A stretch of DNA of 36,005 bases from Coleofasciculus sp. FACHB-T130 (lineage in GTDB: Bacteria > Cyanobacteriota > Cyanobacteriia > Cyanobacteriales > FACHB-T130), in assembly GCF_014695375.1 (NCBI RefSeq), contig NZ_JACJOG010000052.1:1-36005 (forward strand), in the 5' to 3' direction. Below the pieces are notes generated by a model. It did no database searches, was not told the origin of the DNA, and saw only the letters and a program-made list of their open reading frames with translations. Position numbers and translations under genes: made by a program. Shown here in pieces: positions 33,312-36,005 of the stretch (within the stretch, counting starts at the first letter, position 1; the number at the start of each line of letters is the position of its first letter).

Positions 33312-34346
33312 CAGTGGCTCTCTTGCTGCTCTGTTTGAGGTTTATGGTATGGCTGTTCTGCATTGGTGCTAATGTTGTTTGTCTTGCGTAATTTGAATTT
33401 GTGCCAGAACAGGCGTGGAATGAAGTTTGTAAGTCTTGAGATTGTAGAATCCTTTGCTGAATCAGTTCAGCCTCAGTTCTTCAATTTCTTCAGCCAACTG
33501 AACAGCGCCATTGTCGAGATAGAGGCAAAACCTATCTACTACTTTCCATGTATGCAGCATGGCTGATACACGGTTTTCTCCAGACATGTAAGGAGATTTT
33601 CCGTGACGTTGATTCCCAGCTTCATAAGATTTAGTCAAAGCATCGATCCAACTTCTATCTATACGCAGTGAATTCCTCAATCGCTCCCAACTTGGTTTAT
33701 CTGTATCGCGATCTTGCGGTTCGTAAAAGTGCTGTCTAATGCTCTCAATTGCCCGAAAACAAAAGAATCCCGTATCATTCGGTTCCCTAATAGCTTCTCT
33801 CAGGTTTGCAAGAGCGCGGCGGAGTGGTTGTGAATCGCGTGCTAACAACCACACTTTCTCAAATGCCAAAGGACGTTCACTTTGAACTTCAAAGAGTTCA
33901 CGTATCCCAACACCAAATACTACCGATTGGCCAGTATTGAGTTCTACAACTGTTATTATCTCAATATCGTATCCATACCCGTGAATGTAGTTGAGCGTAT
34001 CTACAAAAGTCCTGATTGCGTCTCTTACATAGTTTCTTAAGGACAGTAAGTCGAAATTTCCACTTAAATTCTTAATTGTGGCTGATACTTGAGAGTTGCA
34101 AATTGAAATAATGACCCAGCATCTACAGCGTGCATTTGTAATGGTACAGGAACAGCAAGGTTAATGTCACAAAGGTCTGGTACTAATCTCCCAGTGAATA
34201 CATAATCACTCATAAGTTGCTATCTTCTTTGTAAGATGGGGCTATCCATCTGAACATCCAATGTTGTCAAGTTCCTCACATTCGCCCAATGTGCGATCGC
34301 ATCTCCTCTCTTAGGCAACGATAAGAGCGATCGCATTTTGTCTAAC
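33309..34346. other. About 1.03-kb segment inserted in a duplicated block, flanked by TAAC
   Basis: In copy A the DUF29 end and the GGTGGATACAATAAC spacer are separated by two bases. In copy B they are separated by about 1031 bp. TAAC occurs at both borders (33309-33312 and 34343-34346), as a target-site duplication would leave. No terminal inverted repeats or transposase motifs are visible. It carries one frameshifted gene of unknown function on the minus strand. It could be a nonautonomous element, or simply DNA caught up in recombination. Confidence 0.5.
33462..34213 (-). pseudogene. Frameshifted gene of unknown function (HEPN-like C-terminus possible)
   Basis: From ATG 34213 the frame reads MSDYVFTGRLVPDLCDINLA to about SLFQFATL, then shifts near 34090-34105 into the frame NSQVSATIKNLSGNFDLLSL that runs open to 33462. 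The joined product would be about 250 residues: an N-terminal beta-rich part and a helical C-terminal half (RAIESIRQHF, then SYEAGNQRHGKSPYM and MLHTWKVVDRFCLYL). The NxRHG motif after a long helix recalls HEPN-like domains of defence proteins, a weak resemblance. The C-terminal ORF alone (33462-33869) has only a TTG start. I do not recognise the family. It lies in the inserted segment. Confidence 0.5.
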
Positions 34347-34395
34347 ACTTTTTGAAGGGAAGTGATCGCAGTTTCGGGTTGGTGGATACAATAAC
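34343..34395. repeat. Copy of the spacer downstream of the DUF29-like gene
   Basis: 53 bases matching 29741-29793 at 50 positions by eye, ending in GGTTGGTGGATACAATAAC. The left HIP1 arm seen in copy A is mutated (GTGATCGCA), so the inverted repeat is lost here. It joins directly to an ATPase-gene tail fragment. Confidence 0.88.
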
Positions 34396-34452
34396 AAGGC
34401 TACCGACTGGCTCTACCTCTGTTTGCGTTGTGGCTTCGCCAGCGCTTGAGTT
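34396..34452 (+). pseudogene. Relic of the ATPase gene extreme 3' end (copy 2)
   Basis: 57 bases match 29052-29108 of the ATPase gene at 54 positions, covering the residues QGYRLALPLFALWLRQRLS. It is complementary to relic 1, which ends where this one begins. Both follow the same GGTGGATACAATAAC sequence, so a second full copy of the ATPase gene probably once followed a DUF29-like gene. Confidence 0.85.
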
Positions 34453-34664
34453 AAAGAAGGCAGAGGGCGGAAGGCTTTTACTCCTAAGAAACACATTCCT
34501 TGGTGGCGCGTTGGGGATTAGCGGATGATATATAGCATTGAGGATGAAACTTTCACCTTATACATCCTGACAGTAGCTCATCGTAGAGAAGTGTCCGAGA
34601 GGTGAAGGAAGCGATCGCTTTCATGTTCTCAAAAGAGCGATCGCTTCCTACCACCGGCAAGAAA
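34453..34664. other. Intergenic region with HIP1 inverted repeat
   Basis: GGAAGCGATCGCT (34607-34619) and AGCGATCGCTTCC (34636-34648) form a perfect 13-bp stem with a 16-base loop, 16 bases beyond the topA stop. It could end topA transcription (minus strand) but lacks a clear U-run. The remaining sequence has no gene I can support. The region 34214-34342, left of the duplicated block, is likewise without a gene. Confidence 0.6.
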
Positions 34665-36005
34665 CTAAGATTTTTTCTTAGTGCTAGTGGTTGCTGTCGT
34701 TTTTTTAGCGGTTGTCTTTCCAGTGGTGGTCTTTTTGGCAGATGTTCCACTCTTAGTGGATTTGCGACTAGATTTTGTTGTGGAACCTGCCTTCGCTGCC
34801 AATGCTTCCAGCGCTTTTTCCATCGTCAACCCTTCCACAGATTCCCCTTCTGGCACAGAAGCATTCGTCTTCCCATGCTTGATGTAAGGGCCATAAGGGC
34901 CATCGTAGATATTCACGGGTTCCCCATCAGTCGGGTGAGTCCCCAGTTCTCGTAACGGTGCCTTAGACTTGCTGCGAGTCGCGCCGCGTCCCTTTTTCGG
35001 TTCAGCTAGCAGCTCTATCGCACGTTCGATGTCAATTGTCAATACATCGTCACTGGCTTTCAGGGAGCGATATTCTTTGCCTTCCTTGCCTTGGTCGTGG
35101 ACGACGTAAGGGCCAAAGCGTCCCAATCCTGCCTGGACTTTGCCGTTAGTTTCTGGGTGAATGCCCAAAGTCCGCGGCAGAGATAGCAAGCCAACTGCCA
35201 TATCCAGCGTGACGTCCTCAATCGTGACCCCCTTAGGAAGAGAGGCGCGTTTGGGTTTTTTGTTCTCCTCAGTGGCATCACCCAGTTGGACGTAGGGGCC
35301 GTAAGTGCCAATCAGCACGTAAATCGGTTCGCCGGTTTCCGGATGCAAGCCGACTTTATCGGGGCCTTCTGTTTTCTGCTGTAGCAGCGTCTCAATTAGC
35401 TCAGCGTGGATGTCTGAGGGGGTCAGATCCTTAGGCAACGAGGCTTTTACTGGCCCAGAGTCATTTTCAGCTTCAATGTACGGCCCATATTGACCAATCC
35501 GGACTTTCGCCCCACCGAGATCGTCCAATTCGATAGTACGGGCAGATGCGGCATCAATCCCCTTTTCCCTTTCCTTGACTTGGGTTGCCAGACCCATTTC
35601 TCCGAGATAGAACTTTTTCAGGTATGGCAGCCATTTGGCTTCCCCAGTGGAAATTTCATCTAGGGTTTGCTCCATCTTGGAGGTGAAGCTGGGATCGACC
35701 AAATCGGGAAAGTGTTGTTCTAGCAGACTGGTAACGGCAAAGGCGGTGAAGGTAGGAACGAGGGCGTTGCCATTCATTTGGGCATAGCCTTTCTCGATAA
35801 TCGTGCCGATGATGCTAGCGTAGGTGCTGGGACGCCCGATGCCTTCGCTTTCCAGGGTCTTAACGAGGGAAGCTTCCGTGTATCTTGCTGGTGGCTGAGT
35901 TTCGTGACCGATGGATTCTAGCTTTTTGCAGGTCGGGCGATCGCCTTTTTTGAGAGTTGGTAAGATAACTTCCATGTCTTCTAGTGCTGCATGAGGATCG
36001 TCCGA
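34665..36005 (-). CDS. topA: DNA topoisomerase I, C-terminal part (5' end outside window)
   Basis: Type IA topoisomerase, which relaxes negative supercoils. The frame is open through the right edge (first visible codons SDDPHAALED), so the N-terminal TOPRIM and active-site tyrosine regions are outside the window. Visible are the end of the core (ESEGIGRPSTYASIIGTIIEKGYA, FTSKMEQTLDEISTG) and at least four TopoI C-terminal repeats, each with a GxYGPY or GRFGPY element (IGQYGPYIEA, IGTYGPYVQL, LGRFGPYVVH, DGPYGPYIKH). A Lys/Thr/Ser-rich tail of about 45 residues follows. No zinc fingers are present in the visible part, as is usual in cyanobacterial TopA. The stop is at 34665-34667. Confidence 0.95.
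   Translation of the reverse strand, partial: SDDPHAALEDMEVILPTLKKGDRPTCKKLESIGHETQPPARYTEASLVKTLESEGIGRPSTYASIIGTIIEKGYAQMNGNALVPTFTAFAVTSLLEQHFPDLVDPSFTSKMEQTLDEISTGEAKWLPYLKKFYLGEMGLATQVKEREKGIDAASARTIELDDLGGAKVRIGQYGPYIEAENDSGPVKASLPKDLTPSDIHAELIETLLQQKTEGPDKVGLHPETGEPIYVLIGTYGPYVQLGDATEENKKPKRASLPKGVTIEDVTLDMAVGLLSLPRTLGIHPETNGKVQAGLGRFGPYVVHDQGKEGKEYRSLKASDDVLTIDIERAIELLAEPKKGRGATRSKSKAPLRELGTHPTDGEPVNIYDGPYGPYIKHGKTNASVPEGESVEGLTMEKALEALAAKAGSTTKSSRKSTKSGTSAKKTTTGKTTAKKTTATTSTKKKS

Noticed and set aside
33363-33566. Plus-strand 67-codon ORF in the inserted segment
   Set aside because: It overlaps the end of the minus-strand gene, has no recognisable motif and no clear ribosome binding site.
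34607-34648. HIP1 inverted repeat as a mobile element end
   Set aside because: HIP1 palindromes are very frequent in this genome, so chance pairing of two sites explains it; no element is attached.

Overview
The window is a chromosome segment from a cyanobacterium, most likely a filamentous, large-genome type (the genus cannot be fixed from this sequence alone). The evidence is the high density of the HIP1 octamer GCGATCGC, a plant-type zeta-carotene desaturase, a high-light-inducible (Hli) protein, a BicA-type SulP bicarbonate transporter relic, heptanucleotide tandem repeats, and a very large PAS/GAF histidine kinase.

Layout. 1-202: heptamer tandem array. 203-3704 (+): cobyric acid synthase, a short 2Fe-2S ferredoxin and an M50 membrane metalloprotease. 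3795-7553 (-): an SRPBCC protein downstream of zds, then a conserved acidic protein of unknown function. 7852-10357 (+): an A-type Fe-S carrier, a TPR protein, an M48 protease whose 3' end lies inside a tRNA-Leu(CAA) gene, and a small basic protein ending in a strong terminator. 10364-18170 (-): a 1955-residue sensor kinase, then a WD40 protein translationally coupled to a MerR regulator, and a small membrane protein. 18418-18911 (-): an Hli gene of 56 codons with a good promoter and an HLR1-like element, and a Mop-domain protein. 19293-20381 (+): alanine dehydrogenase.

20476-27688 is an ion and bicarbonate transport block: a CPA2 Na+/H+ antiporter, a decayed bicA-like gene, a b-type cytochrome, and a seven-gene Mrp antiporter operon (C-D-E-F-G-A'-B on the minus strand). 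In that operon MrpA is represented only by its C-terminal part and all genes overlap by 4 to 8 bases.

27869-34664 is a fluid region with signs of duplication and decay. It contains a AAA-like ATPase with a degenerate P-loop and two separate 3' relics of the same gene; a DUF29-like gene split by a 7-bp tandem duplication; a lipoprotein solute-binding protein next to a membrane histidine kinase; a livM-like permease relic with two in-frame TGA codons; and a roughly 1.03-kb segment that splits a duplicated block and carries a frameshifted gene of unknown function. The window closes in the C-terminal part of topA, which runs off the right edge.

No rRNA, CRISPR array or recognisable transposase was seen. 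The most unusual points are the protease/tRNA overlap, the linked duplicated fragments between 28.9 and 34.5 kb, the overlooked Hli gene with its regulatory site, and the Mrp operon without a full MrpA.
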